Positions 35,601-45,142 of a DNA stretch of 64,000 nucleotides are shown piece by piece. How positions within the stretch are numbered: the first letter of the stretch is position 1; each line of letters begins with the position of its first letter. This DNA is from Telopea speciosissima (lineage: Eukaryota; Streptophyta; Magnoliopsida; Proteales; Proteaceae): assembly GCF_018873765.1 (NCBI RefSeq), contig NC_057926.1, forward strand, positions 50,459,043 to 50,523,042, in the 5' to 3' direction. The notes under the pieces were generated by a model, which ran no database searches, had not been told where the DNA came from, and saw only the letters and a program-made list of their open reading frames with translations. The position numbers were made by a program, and so were the translations under genes.

Positions 35601-38600
35601 GACAATCAATGTATACATAGATTGACAATCTGTGATCTGTTTTCGCACCTCTAACACATTATATACCACGTAGAGTTTGACGGCTCCTTGACCACGGATC
35701 ATGTGATATATTAAGCTGATATCTGAAGCAAGAAACAACAATTGTAAAGAATCAGTTCTTGTATTTCAAATTAATAAAAGCATCACACTTTGATGCATAC
35801 AAAAGGCCAAGGTGAATGGCTCAACCTAAATAACACCAAAACAGATATGGAGAAATACTAGTAATGTGAACCAGGAATTCCAATTTACTCACCTGTTTCC
35901 TGTAAAAGGGTGACTCCAAAGGCCAAGACAATCAAACAGCTAAAATCAGACAGCTCTGCTGCACATGGCCTCTTGAACTGCCTGCCACAAGCAATGTCAT
36001 GTATCTAGTAAACATTACAAGTTCTCATGATAAAGCTAAAGACAGAAACAGTAGTTAAAAGGAAAAAGTTAAATTATATTCACTCTTTTGCAAGCTACTT
36101 TCTCCTTTTCCCTAAATTCTCCCTTCTGTTACACCCTTAGTTGTCATGGCAACCTCGGCAGGCCTAGGTGGTTGCAGGGCGCTGGATGCCTTGGCGCCAT
36201 CTAAGTGCACCTAGGCAACTAAAGCATGCTGCCTAAGGAGGGGAATTTTGGTGTAAGATGTTAAGTTTTACGATGTTTTATTTGTAAATATGCTTTAGGG
36301 GGAGGGCTTATATCCTCTAATATTTTAAAGCCAAACAAGCCAAGAAGGAGACGGCACCATCCTTCTCCTCCTTCCCTTCCTTGACGCCAGATGACCAAAT
36401 GAACAGTGAGATCGATTTGACACCGCAAGCAAAGACAGGTAAGTACCATCCTTTTCCTCCTCCTTGCGGTAGCAGTAGAAGTAGAAGTATCAGCAGTGCC
36501 TATTGCTGCTGCTTTTTCTCTTTTTTCCTCCTCCTTCGACTTATGCTGCTGCTGCTATGGTGTTGGTTGCGATGGTAGTAGTGGCAGTGCTGCTGCTTCC
36601 ATTTATTTTTCTTTCCTATTTCCCATCATTTGCCCTGTTTTCCTCCCTTTTCTTTCCCATCCATCCTCTCCTCCCTTCAATCTACCGTATTTTGGATTTA
36701 TATGCCCTCAATAAGAAAGATGAGTGATCGCCTAGGCCTCCTGAAAACGCTTTGGTGCCGCCTAGGTGATACCTTGACAATATAGACTACACCCATCTAG
36801 AGGAGATTCAGCCATTTAGGTATTTCCTTATATTTCATATCATGTCCTCTGAGTTCTACTTATCCTTTTCCTTCTACTCTTTTTCCAATCTATTTCTTTT
36901 TCATACAATTCTTTCTTTTTCTTCCCTCTTGTTAGTATTGTTTTAAAAGAATCAATCTTACCTATAAGTACCCTTAGTTTAGGTCTTCTTGATTTTCCTT
37001 TAACCCCTTTAATTGTTTTAGGTACTTCTATGTGGGCAGGAATCAAAGATTGGTGACTGGACTATTGTATGGAATGATTGCTGCTCCCCAGGGTGGCTGT
37101 TTTCACTATATATTTTTTGGGAAAAGGCTGGGTATGCTAGCACCCTATGTGTCTATCTCTCTCTTCCTCCCTTTGAGGGGTAAGGGAGTCATTTCAAAGT
37201 GGGGAAGAGACATAGACACATAGGGTGCTAGCATACCCATCCCTTTCTCATATTTTTTTTTGTGGAATAATGAAAATTTATTGGTATAATAGCTACTAGA
37301 AATCTGGACCTCCTGGGACATACACAAGGAAACAAATTTTACATCTTATGACAAAATTGCATTCCTCCAACCACCCCTGGGGATTTTCAAAAATGACAAA
37401 ATCTCTTCCAACCCCTTCATGAGCTAGAGCATCTGCTAAGGACTATGCATCTCTGGGTCTCCAGGAGAATGAGATGTTCTCCAGGTTCCATTGTGACCTG
37501 GCTCTCTGAATCAAATGTGCTAGCTTCCGATGAAAATATTATGAAGCTTTGCGATTGGCAGTGATCTCTGCTGGAAAATAATCTCGTTCCACAAACAACA
37601 ACAACAGCAACATAGCCTTACCCCAACTAAATGGGGTCGGCTACATGGAAATCTGGTTCCACAAAGATATGTATATTTTATACTTCTGTATAATCTTGAT
37701 TTCTACATGCTGTACATCATGATTTAACTCTATCAATGAACCGTTTCGGTTGGTATCGATAAAATAACAGTCCCTACACAGCCTTGACTTCACAACCTAA
37801 TCAAGCAAGCTAAGAATAAAAGTAATAATGATTTTAATTAGTCAGTTAAGCTACTACTCGCATGACTCAATTCTATGAGAATCAAATTGAAAAGTCCAGC
37901 AGAACTCTACGTTCTAAGCTCCTTGAAACCATCTAACTTTGAGGAAGATGACAAGGATACATGCACAAATAGCAGCTATTGCAGAACTCATGCGAGAAAC
38001 AAGTTGACAGCTACTTGATCTACCCTTGAGTAACTCAGTGTTTGTTTGACGTCAAGACACTAAGGTTATTGTACTGGTTGTTTATGTTGATGACATCAGT
38101 GTTTCTGGTAATGACATTTCTGTAATTGCACAGGTTAAGACTTACTTACAACAACAACTTTAGATAAAAGACATGGGCGCTCTCCGCTATTTTCATGGTA
38201 TTAAGGTTGTTTGCAATAAGAAAGGATTCAGTTTATCTCAACAAAAGTATGTTCTTGGATCTTCTATGTGAGATAGGTATGTTAGGCTGTAAACCTATAG
38301 ATAGCCCTATGGACCATCATGTCAAGCTTGGAGCGTCTGATGACAAGGAGTTTGAAAGACAAACATCAGTATCGAAGACTTGTTGACAAGCTTATATATC
38401 TTACTGTTACCTATCCTGATATCTCCTTTATTGTTGGTGTGATTAGTCAGTTCATGTAGGCACCTAAACAAGTTCATTGAAAGACAACTTGTCCTATATT
38501 GAGGTATCTTAAGGGCTTACCAGTGAAACACCTTATTTATCGTTGTCATAATCACACTAATATTGTTTGTTATTCTGATGCTGATTGGGCCGGGGTGGAT

Positions 38601-41600
38601 GGTGATCAACGGTCTACTACAAGTTATTGTACATTCTTTGGAGGCAATTTTATTACGGGGAGAAGTAACAAACAAACTGCTGTGGCCCGTTCGAGTGTTG
38701 AAGCAAAGTATCAAGCTTTGGCTCATACTACAGTTGAATGATGTGGTTTCGGTCTTTTGTTTAGGAGCCTTGGTTATTTAACCACCAAACCGATGGAGAT
38801 GTTCTGTGATAATTAGGCGGCCATCTAGATTGCTAATAGTCCCATTTTTCATGAGAAGACGAAGCATATAGAAGTTGATTGCTATTTTGTTCGGGACATA
38901 GTGATGAAGAAGTTGATCTCCACTCCCTTTGTCAGCTCTTACAGTCAACTTAGAGATTTGTTTACCAAAGCTTTATTTCGTAATGTTTTTCTACAAGGAT
39001 GTTCCAAGCTGGGCATGCGTGATGTCTATGCTCTGGCTTGAAGGGGGTAGTGTTAAGCGTCTCAGTTTTTGTTCTATTGTCAATTGTGAGGGGTATTTAG
39101 ACAGTAGATGGTATATTGACTTGTTTACTAAAGTCAGTAGAGGTGGGCCTGGTTTTTGTATTGTTTTTATTATAAATACATGTGACGATCCCACGGTTTG
39201 GTTAAGCCAGTCCTCTTCCAATCCGTGAGCTGCATTCTCTCCTTCTCTAAGTTTTTCTCTCCTTCTTGCTTTCTAGGGTTGCTGGTTGGTTAATGCACTG
39301 ATATTGTCTCAGAAACATTTTGAGCAAGAGAACGAAAAGATAAAAAATAAAACATTTACTTTCATTTCCTGACAGTTCACCGAAAGCAACTAATTTCTAC
39401 TAGAAGGCAGACATCTCACCTGGTAGTGAGAAACCTCCAGAAACTCATCACGACCCTAGCTGGCATGATCGTTAGCAATGAAAGAAATGAGTCGAAACAG
39501 ACAAGGAACCCAACATTAATAAGCTGCAACAAAGTGGTTAATATATGAGGAACTCCATCATATCATAACGGAAGATATCAGTATAGAAAAAATTAGGTCA
39601 AAAGAAAAACAGAAACTTGATAACAACCCAACCACAATAAAGAATCAATGTAGGCACCATACTTGTAGTTTTCAAGGCCATGCCTAGGTCTCAAGACCCT
39701 TCAATATGGGAAAGGCCTGCACTCGCCTAGTTTTCTATAACTTGGCCCTCACAATTGGTTGCCAAGGCCTTGCCCTGGTCAGGTTTTGACCTTTGGGCTT
39801 AAAAAACAGAAAAAACTCATGTTTGGTTGTATGCTTTTATGGTGCACACTATTGTGGCTTATCATATATTTAAGAGGGATTACAATTGGAATAACAATAA
39901 AACTAAGAGGTTAAAATTGGAACAATAAATATAACTAAACCCTAAAATCATGGTAATTGGAAAACCAGTAAGTCCTTGATCACTTGTTGCTCGTCTTGAT
40001 GAATGTTGAATGATCACTTATTGATTGCTGAATATTTGACGTTTCCTCTTCAGTTTATACCTAATATTACTACTTGGTAGACTAAATATTAACATAAGTT
40101 GGTTGGGTATTAGTAAATAATGAGTGCTTAGCTAAACTGAGAGGTCCTAAACTAGAACTTTTTTTATGCACACTTTGACCAACAAGTCCCATCATCTAGG
40201 ACCAAAGGAACCAAGGCTCCTGGCCTGCGTGTTGGCCGTCCTTGGTGCCTTGAGAACTATGGTAGGCATCATGGTTTGAGAAGTTGGAATTGGATCAGGT
40301 GAATTGCCCAATTTGAATTGGAATCGGCCAAGCCCGATCCCTATTCCAGCAATACTATTTTGAACCGCCCATTGTTCATGTTTGATCTTCACTTTTTGCC
40401 ATTGTTTCCTTCTTTTAGTCAATATAATAGCTGAAAATCAATGAGATTTACCTCTTGTAGCAAGATCCCCTAATTTATTGAATAAAAAACTCCACAAAAT
40501 AAAAAGATTTTGGGAAATCTTTGCTGCTTCTTTCCAACTCCAATTTCTTGGGTTCTGACCAATTCCGGACGAATCCGGGCTGATTCCGACTGGTTCCGTA
40601 TACATGAACTTTAGTAGGCACCCTCTATTACCACTCAACAGTTCTTTTTAGTAAAAGAAGCATAGATTTGGTGTCTTTCAGGTAGATCACATTGGGTAAC
40701 CCTGACCTCAATGTAAGAACTTTTTCAGGTCCCATTAACTAAAACAATAAGGCATAAGTCTATCCAAACACAAGGAAATTGAACCATCTTTGCAATGACA
40801 ATATCAAGGCAGCCTAGGAGCTATAATGAACACTTGCATTTTTAACATTCACTGGAAATCTAATAAAGATAACAAAGGATAAACAAGGATTACCAGTTCA
40901 CATCTCCATGGCAAGCGGAAGATAGTATCATAGACTCTCTCCCGTTCTTTCTCATTACCTATAACTGTTGTGCTTCGTAGAGAATTTCCACTATGCATTA
41001 CTTCCAAGAAATATTTCACTGGTGACTTTTCCACAGAAGAGATATCTGGTAACAATCACAAAAATGCAACTTGTACGGTGATGGCTCAGAAGTACCCAGT
41101 GAAATATTGGAAATAACTTAAAAGTTCAAGACACAGTCACTACAATAAATCCTACCCAACAAGCAAATGTCATATATGTGTTACTCATCCAAGGTTTTTT
41201 TTGTGGTCAATGCAATTGAAAAGTACACAACCTCAAATTAATAACAGTTTGATGATAAAATCATGGAAGATTTGTTTCCGGAAACAACAAATGTATGTGC
41301 TCTGTACTAGCACATTGAAGGCAAGGCCCACGCACATGCCAGATGCATCAGAAGTATTCCGTACAAGTATACCGAACTAAGTGCTCTTGCTGATTAAAGT
41401 TGTAGAATTTTGTGCAAAACTGCAAAAAACATTGACAACAACAATTTGTTGCAGAAAATAGGCGAATTAGTGGAGCTTAGCATGGAATTTAGAATGCCAT
41501 TTAGACTATTATTTGATTATAGAGTAACAATGCGGTTCCTGGTATTACAACCTTTGTGAAGTTAATAATATTTGAACCAGTAACCGAAACTTAACATCTC

Positions 41601-42447
41601 AAATCGCTAATTTCACAAAAGTGGCAACGAGCAGGTAAATGGAGTTTGGGGTGTCCCTTACTACATTGACTTGATTGTTAGTAGGATGCGTCACAAATAT
41701 ATTTCAATTCATAAGATTCCGAGAGACTTTGACAAACGATGACTATGTTGCAACAAACACCGTCAAACTATGAATTTGCTAGGAAAACGGAATACACTCA
41801 CCTCTCGGATCTTCTGCCATGAGTTGCTTCCAGTCCAGCGATTGTGCAGTTTCTAATTTGGTAATAACACTTCCGTTAGGCTTTTGAGCTGACGAATTCA
41901 ATCCTGCACTGCTCGCTGCCTTGTCAGGCTCGTCGGTCTGCAATACCGACTCCTCACATCCGCCACCCCCATTCACATTCCTCTGCCTCAGTTCCGGAAA
42001 TGGAGTACGGTCTCCATGCAATATCGGAAATTCAGGCTCTGAAACCTGATGCACAGTTCGAACAGTCGCGCCATTGTCTTCCTTGACTGTCACCTCCTCA
42101 TAGATAACAGTTTGGATCCTACAGCTCTGGAAATTCGAATCCAATCCATTAGTACATGAACTATTCTCATAGAAAAAAGATTCCTGATTATCAAAAACCG
42201 AATCGACAGCCTTGTCGGTGATCACCGGATCTTCTTCTATGGAAGGCGAAATCTTCTTCTTCTTCGAACTCTTTTTCTTCTTCTTCTGACGATTAGGGTT
42301 ATCTCCAGGGGAAATACGATCTCCATCCCCGTCATTATGATGGAGTGGATCGGAATTTGATCTGTACAAGAGAATTTCGTCTTCGGTTAAACCATTGTTG
42401 CTGAGAATATCGAAAGAGAGCTTTCTCCCGCCAGACCTCAATCCCAT
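29675..42447 (-). CDS. POD1: POD1/TAPT1-family ER membrane protein (11 exons, 624 aa)
   Basis: Exons: 41802-42447, 40894-41045, 39420-39523, 35893-35981, 35649-35722, 35408-35558, 35158-35325, 31474-31571, 31237-31359, 29973-30041, 29675-29875. All phases close and there is no internal stop. The start MGLRSGGRKLSFDILS is chosen because it matches the family; an upstream in-frame Met exists at 42501. The first 215 residues are hydrophilic with a Lys-rich run. The rest is the TAPT1 (DUF747) domain: VEKSPVKYFLEVMHSGNSLR, NEKEREVY-like helix, VCFDSFLSLLTIMPAR, ISLIYHMIRGQGAVKLYV, IFDKLCQNFG, ITLSTCIIAHNNALLALLV, SNNFAEIKSNVFKRFSKDNI, AQNILEAEGPWF, RVLTPVYAAHLPYGPLPWR. Arabidopsis POD1 is an ER protein that works with calreticulin CRT3 in pollen-tube guidance and embryo patterning. 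Ten introns are GT-AG except the sixth, which is AT-AC. Long introns 3 and 7 carry transposon remains. Confidence 0.95.
31783..33996 (-). mobile_element. Small non-autonomous LTR retrotransposon (TRIM/LARD-like), about 2.2 kb
   Basis: Two direct LTR copies, 31783-32120 (338 bp) and 33781-33996 (216 bp, internally deleted), share TGTAGAAAAC, CCTGTAACCAGTAACTTTAG and AAGAAGATCCAGCTTGAAC. Read on the minus strand, a primer-binding site, TGGTATCGAGCTG (33768-33780), follows the 5' LTR. A polypurine tract, CTTGAGGGGAG (32121-32131), precedes the 3' LTR, which starts TGTTAGCATT. Flanks GTTGT and ATTGT may be a 5-bp target duplication with one change. The 1.65-kb interior has no gag or pol. It sits in POD1 intron 7 in the gene's own orientation. 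Confidence 0.85.
35326..35407 (-). other. U12-type AT-AC intron of POD1 (intron 6, 82 nt)
   Basis: The intron starts ATATCCTTC (35407 downwards), an exact U12 5' splice site. It contains TTCCTTAAC (35343-35335), an exact U12 branch-site consensus, and ends GTAC at 35326, about ten bases after the branch A. Joining 35408 to 35325 gives TLAIVTSIAHSFILLAQS, the conserved TAPT1 reading. The only GT donor near the exon end (35417) gives the wrong phase, so major-spliceosome splicing does not fit. Confidence 0.93.
36139..36775. mobile_element. Longer member of the TTGTCAAGG/CCTAGGCG repeat family
   Basis: Left end TTGTCATGGCAACCTCGG, right end GCCTAGGTGATACCTTGACAA; the ends are inverted and rich in CCTAGG. 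Between them lie simple GCT/CCT-rich repeats (about 36480-36600), which explain the overlapping low-complexity frames. Immediately upstream (minus-strand 5' side) of POD1 intron 3's exon 4. Confidence 0.55.
37130..37238. mobile_element. Foldback MITE, about 109 bp
   Basis: GGGTATGCTAGCACCCTATG at the left is mirrored exactly by CATAGGGTGCTAGCATACCC at the right; pairing continues through TGTCTATCTCTCTCTTCC. A diverged relative (CCTATGTGTCTATCTCTCTC) lies near 49963. Inside POD1 intron 3. Confidence 0.88.
37590..37662 (-). mobile_element. RTE-type LINE 3' tail (reverse orientation)
   Basis: CAACAACAACAGCAACATAG followed by CCTTACCCCAACTAAATGGG and GTCGGCTACATGG is the reverse complement of the tail seen at 1.5-1.67 kb. 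No coding part is attached. Confidence 0.7.
38037..39290 (+). pseudogene. Dead Ty1/copia fragment: RT end, RNase H and 3' LTR
   Basis: Broken plus-strand frames give VVYVDDIS-like RT sequence near 38070, IKDMGALRYFHGIKV, then CKPIDSPMDHHVKLG, RYLKGLPVKHLIYRC, YSDADWAGVDGDQRSTTSY, SSVEAKYQALAHTTVE, TKHIEVDCYFVRD and DLFTKAL. Several stops and shifts are present (near 38163, 38740, 38817). A polypurine tract, TTGAAGGGGGTAG (about 39038-39050), precedes a probable LTR starting TGTTAAGCGT at 39051 with a TATA-like TTATAAATACA near 39168. The LTR end is uncertain. It lies antisense in POD1 intron 3. Confidence 0.85.
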
Positions 42448-42975
42448 TGGATTGTAATAGAAATGCTCAGTAAGAATAAAATTTTGAATCCGGAGAATCA
42501 AATAATTTTGAATCTTAACAATTCATTTCATAGGGTTTCTGGATCTGTGTAGTAAAAGAGAGACGGGACGGATCATCGGGACTCGGAATTCGGAAATCGG
42601 AAATCGGAAGAGCTTATGCTTACCATCGAAGGCATTGCTGGACAAAATTGGTTTTAGCAGAGTGGGACCTAGCAAGTCCGAAAGCACTCCACGTGGTGGC
42701 AGCTCAAAAGTGCTCCACATGTGCGCCACATCATCTTTCAGACGACATGCCAATAGCTTTACTCCACGTTGGTACCATTTACAACGCTGCACGCCGGGGA
42801 AAAACAAGAATCCGGATCAGCTACCCACTACCCACATGGGGACGGGTGGGGACAGATCTGACCCCTCCATGGATAGTGGGTCCCGCATCCTAGAGGTGGG
42901 TCTTACATCCCCTAGAGGTAGATCCAAACTCAAAAACAAAGACGGGAGAGGATCGAGCTGTACGAGGATGCAGTA

Positions 42976-43166
42976 GAAGATGTCTGGCGCACCCCAGAGC
43001 TCAACATGTGGCCAAAGTGTTCATCGGATGGTGAGGATGGATACGTACCATCGAGCTGGATGCACTTGCGGTGGAGAGAAGGAAATTTGGTGGTGTACAT
43101 CCATCCTCACCATCCGATGAACACCTTGGCCACGTGTCAAGCTCTAGGGGTGCGTCAGACATCTTC
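42976..43166. mobile_element. Foldback MITE, about 190 bp with arms of about 75 bp
   Basis: GAAGATGTCTGGCGCACCCC at the left end is mirrored by the right end GGGGTGCGTCAGACATCTTC. Inside, AAGTGTTCATCGGATGGTGA pairs with TCACCATCCGATGAACACCT. About 530 bp upstream of the POD1 start codon. High arm identity suggests recent activity. Confidence 0.88.
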
Positions 43167-44107
43167 CAAGTTCCAACACACCCTATGCCGTAAAGGAGTC
43201 CGATCCAAACGGGAGAACAGTATGGTAAGGAGCTATGTCAAAAGAAATAAAGGCTGTGTTTGGAACAACTGAACAAGGGGGAAAATCTTGTATAAAAATG
43301 AAAAGAAAATGTATAGAGAAAAAATAATATTACTTTTGTTGTGTGTCTTGAATCTTTTGCATCAGATTCGAAATTTGTTTTGTTCCGACATTTTTTTGTA
43401 GTGATTTGAAGAATGAGATTTTGGCAATTTTCGTGTAAGCAAGAGAAAGAAGTGGGATTTGGGCATTTTCATGTTAGGTTTTCTAAGAAGAGTTCCTTTT
43501 TTTTTTTTTTTGTTGCTGGAAATTCTAAGAAGAGTTATTGCCACGAGCTTTTGGTGTTCTTGAGAGATCTCCATTGTATTTTTTCTTCCCCCATCATACA
43601 GTGAATTTCTTCAACTTCGTCCGTGGATGAAGCACATCAAATTGGTGTGTGAATCACGTTAAATCTCTGTGTCATCATTGCTTAATCTATTTTGTTTCTT
43701 CATGTTTCTTGGTGTTTGCGTCAACTTCCAATTGTCTTTTGGCCATAAATCTTAAGAACCTAAGATTCATATTGGAATATCTTTAAGGGTTTGTGAGTGT
43801 AGAATCTAGTTAGAGCTTTCATTTGTAAATCTACTTATCAAGAGGCATTGTGAGCTGAATTTGTAGGTCCGTTTACTAAGAGGCATTCACTTTTGAGTGG
43901 ACCATTCATTCTCATTTGAGTAGGAGGTACACCAAAGAAGAAGAGTGGGATTCTGCGTGCGAGAGAGAGAGAGAGAAACTGACACTGAGCTACAGACGGA
44001 GAGGGCTTGCTACTATTGCAATCCCGCCGTCACAATTGTCATTGACATGTGTCGGAGGAGCTGTGATTTTGATTCAACGAGGCCAAATAATAGAGATTAA
44101 AAAGGTG
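43167..44107. other. Intergenic stretch, no gene recognised
   Basis: AT-rich DNA with a poly-T run near 43496-43511 and a GAGAGAGA run near 43960. The plus frame opening at 43916 only exists because it reads through the homopolymer tract. Confidence 0.4.
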
Positions 44108-44139
44108 CAACAACAAAGAGTGGACCTTGGTACGGAGTG

Positions 44140-44381
44140 CCCCCCCCCCCCCCCCCCCACTTTTTTTTATTTTAATTTTTTTTATTTTTTTTTTTTCTTT
44201 AGTCCTCCCCCCCCCCCCCCCCCCCCCCCCCCCCCTTGGGCGGGGGCCCCCCCCCCCCCCCCCCGCCCGGCCCCCCCGCCCCCCCCACCAAAAAAAGAAG
44301 GACGCCGACGGGCGCGGCGGGCCCGGGCCGGGCCCCCCGGGCGGGGGGGGGGCGGGGGGGGGGGGGGGGGGGGGGGGGGGG

Positions 44382-44431
<50 letters not shown>

Positions 44432-44478
44432 CGCGGGGGGCCGGCCCTCCTCCCCGCCCCAATAGGGTACTTGGGGAG

Positions 44479-44513
<35 letters not shown>
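44140..44513. repeat. Extreme C/G homopolymer tract
   Basis: Runs of C (44140-44158, 44206-44275 with few breaks), then an almost pure G block of about 90 bases (about 44341-44440), then C again (44479-44512). Proline/glycine-only frames on both strands come from this. Such tracts can form G-quadruplexes, but their size and pattern also fit a sequencing or assembly artefact. Confidence 0.85.
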
Positions 44514-44610
44514 ACCATTGCCAAGTGGTCATGGGTTCGAGTCTCTGGAAACAACCTCTATGCGGAAAGCTGTGTACGTACACTATGACCCTCCCCAAGC
44601 AAACTAATTC
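44513..44610 (+). mobile_element. Au-like SINE fragment
   Basis: GCCAAGTGGTCATGGGTTCG followed by AGTCTCTGGAAACAACCTCT and GCGGAAAGCTGTGTACGTAC matches the box B and body of Au-type plant SINEs. The 5' part, with box A, would fall inside the homopolymer tract and is lost or unreadable. Confidence 0.7.
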
Positions 44611-44689
44611 CTTCTCACTTCAAGTTAAGAGTTTACAAAGCTTCTCATCCTTGTAGTCTCTCTTCCTTCATTCTTTCCAAGAAGTCACT

Positions 44690-44790
44690 CCTCATGGACA
44701 ACTGCTTGCTCAGTTGGTCGGTGACTTGCCAGTAGAATGCATGCTCCCAGGAGGTCACAGGATCAACTCTCTTGTTTGAGCTTCTCAAAG
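44690..44790 (+). mobile_element. Possible tRNA-derived SINE remnant
   Basis: CTTGCTCAGTTGGTCGGTGA is box A-like and GGAGGTCACAGGATCAACTC is box B-like, about 40 bases apart. No A tail or target duplication was defined. Not a functional tRNA: the stems do not close. Confidence 0.35.
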
Positions 44791-45142
44791 AATCTTCACA
44801 ACACGTAATCAAAGTTGAGCTTGGTTTAAGATGGGGGGGGGGGGGGGAACCCAAATAAAACAAGAGGCAAACCCTATTATTGTATGTCCAAGTAGCAAGG
44901 ATTTTTTAGTCCCCAAATCATTTATTATATGTAAATACCCACAGTACAAGGCAGCAAAACAGTAATTATTTAAGTCGTACCAAAAAAAAAAAACAGTAAT
45001 TATTTAAGCAAACCATAGCTAATCTAGAAAATAATCAAATGTCATGCATGGGAGAAAGATGATGAATAGGCAATGCCTTTCATCCAATTTCCTTTCCAAT
45101 GAACATATCAGCACGAAGCATATTACGAGGCAAAAGATGGCT

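Noticed and set aside
43916-44656. Long proline/glycine-rich frames on both strands
   Set aside because: They exist only because C and G homopolymers have no stop codons; no domain, and they overlap each other in all frames.
44690-44780. Candidate functional tRNA gene
   Set aside because: Box A- and B-like words are present but acceptor and anticodon stems do not form; more likely a SINE remnant.
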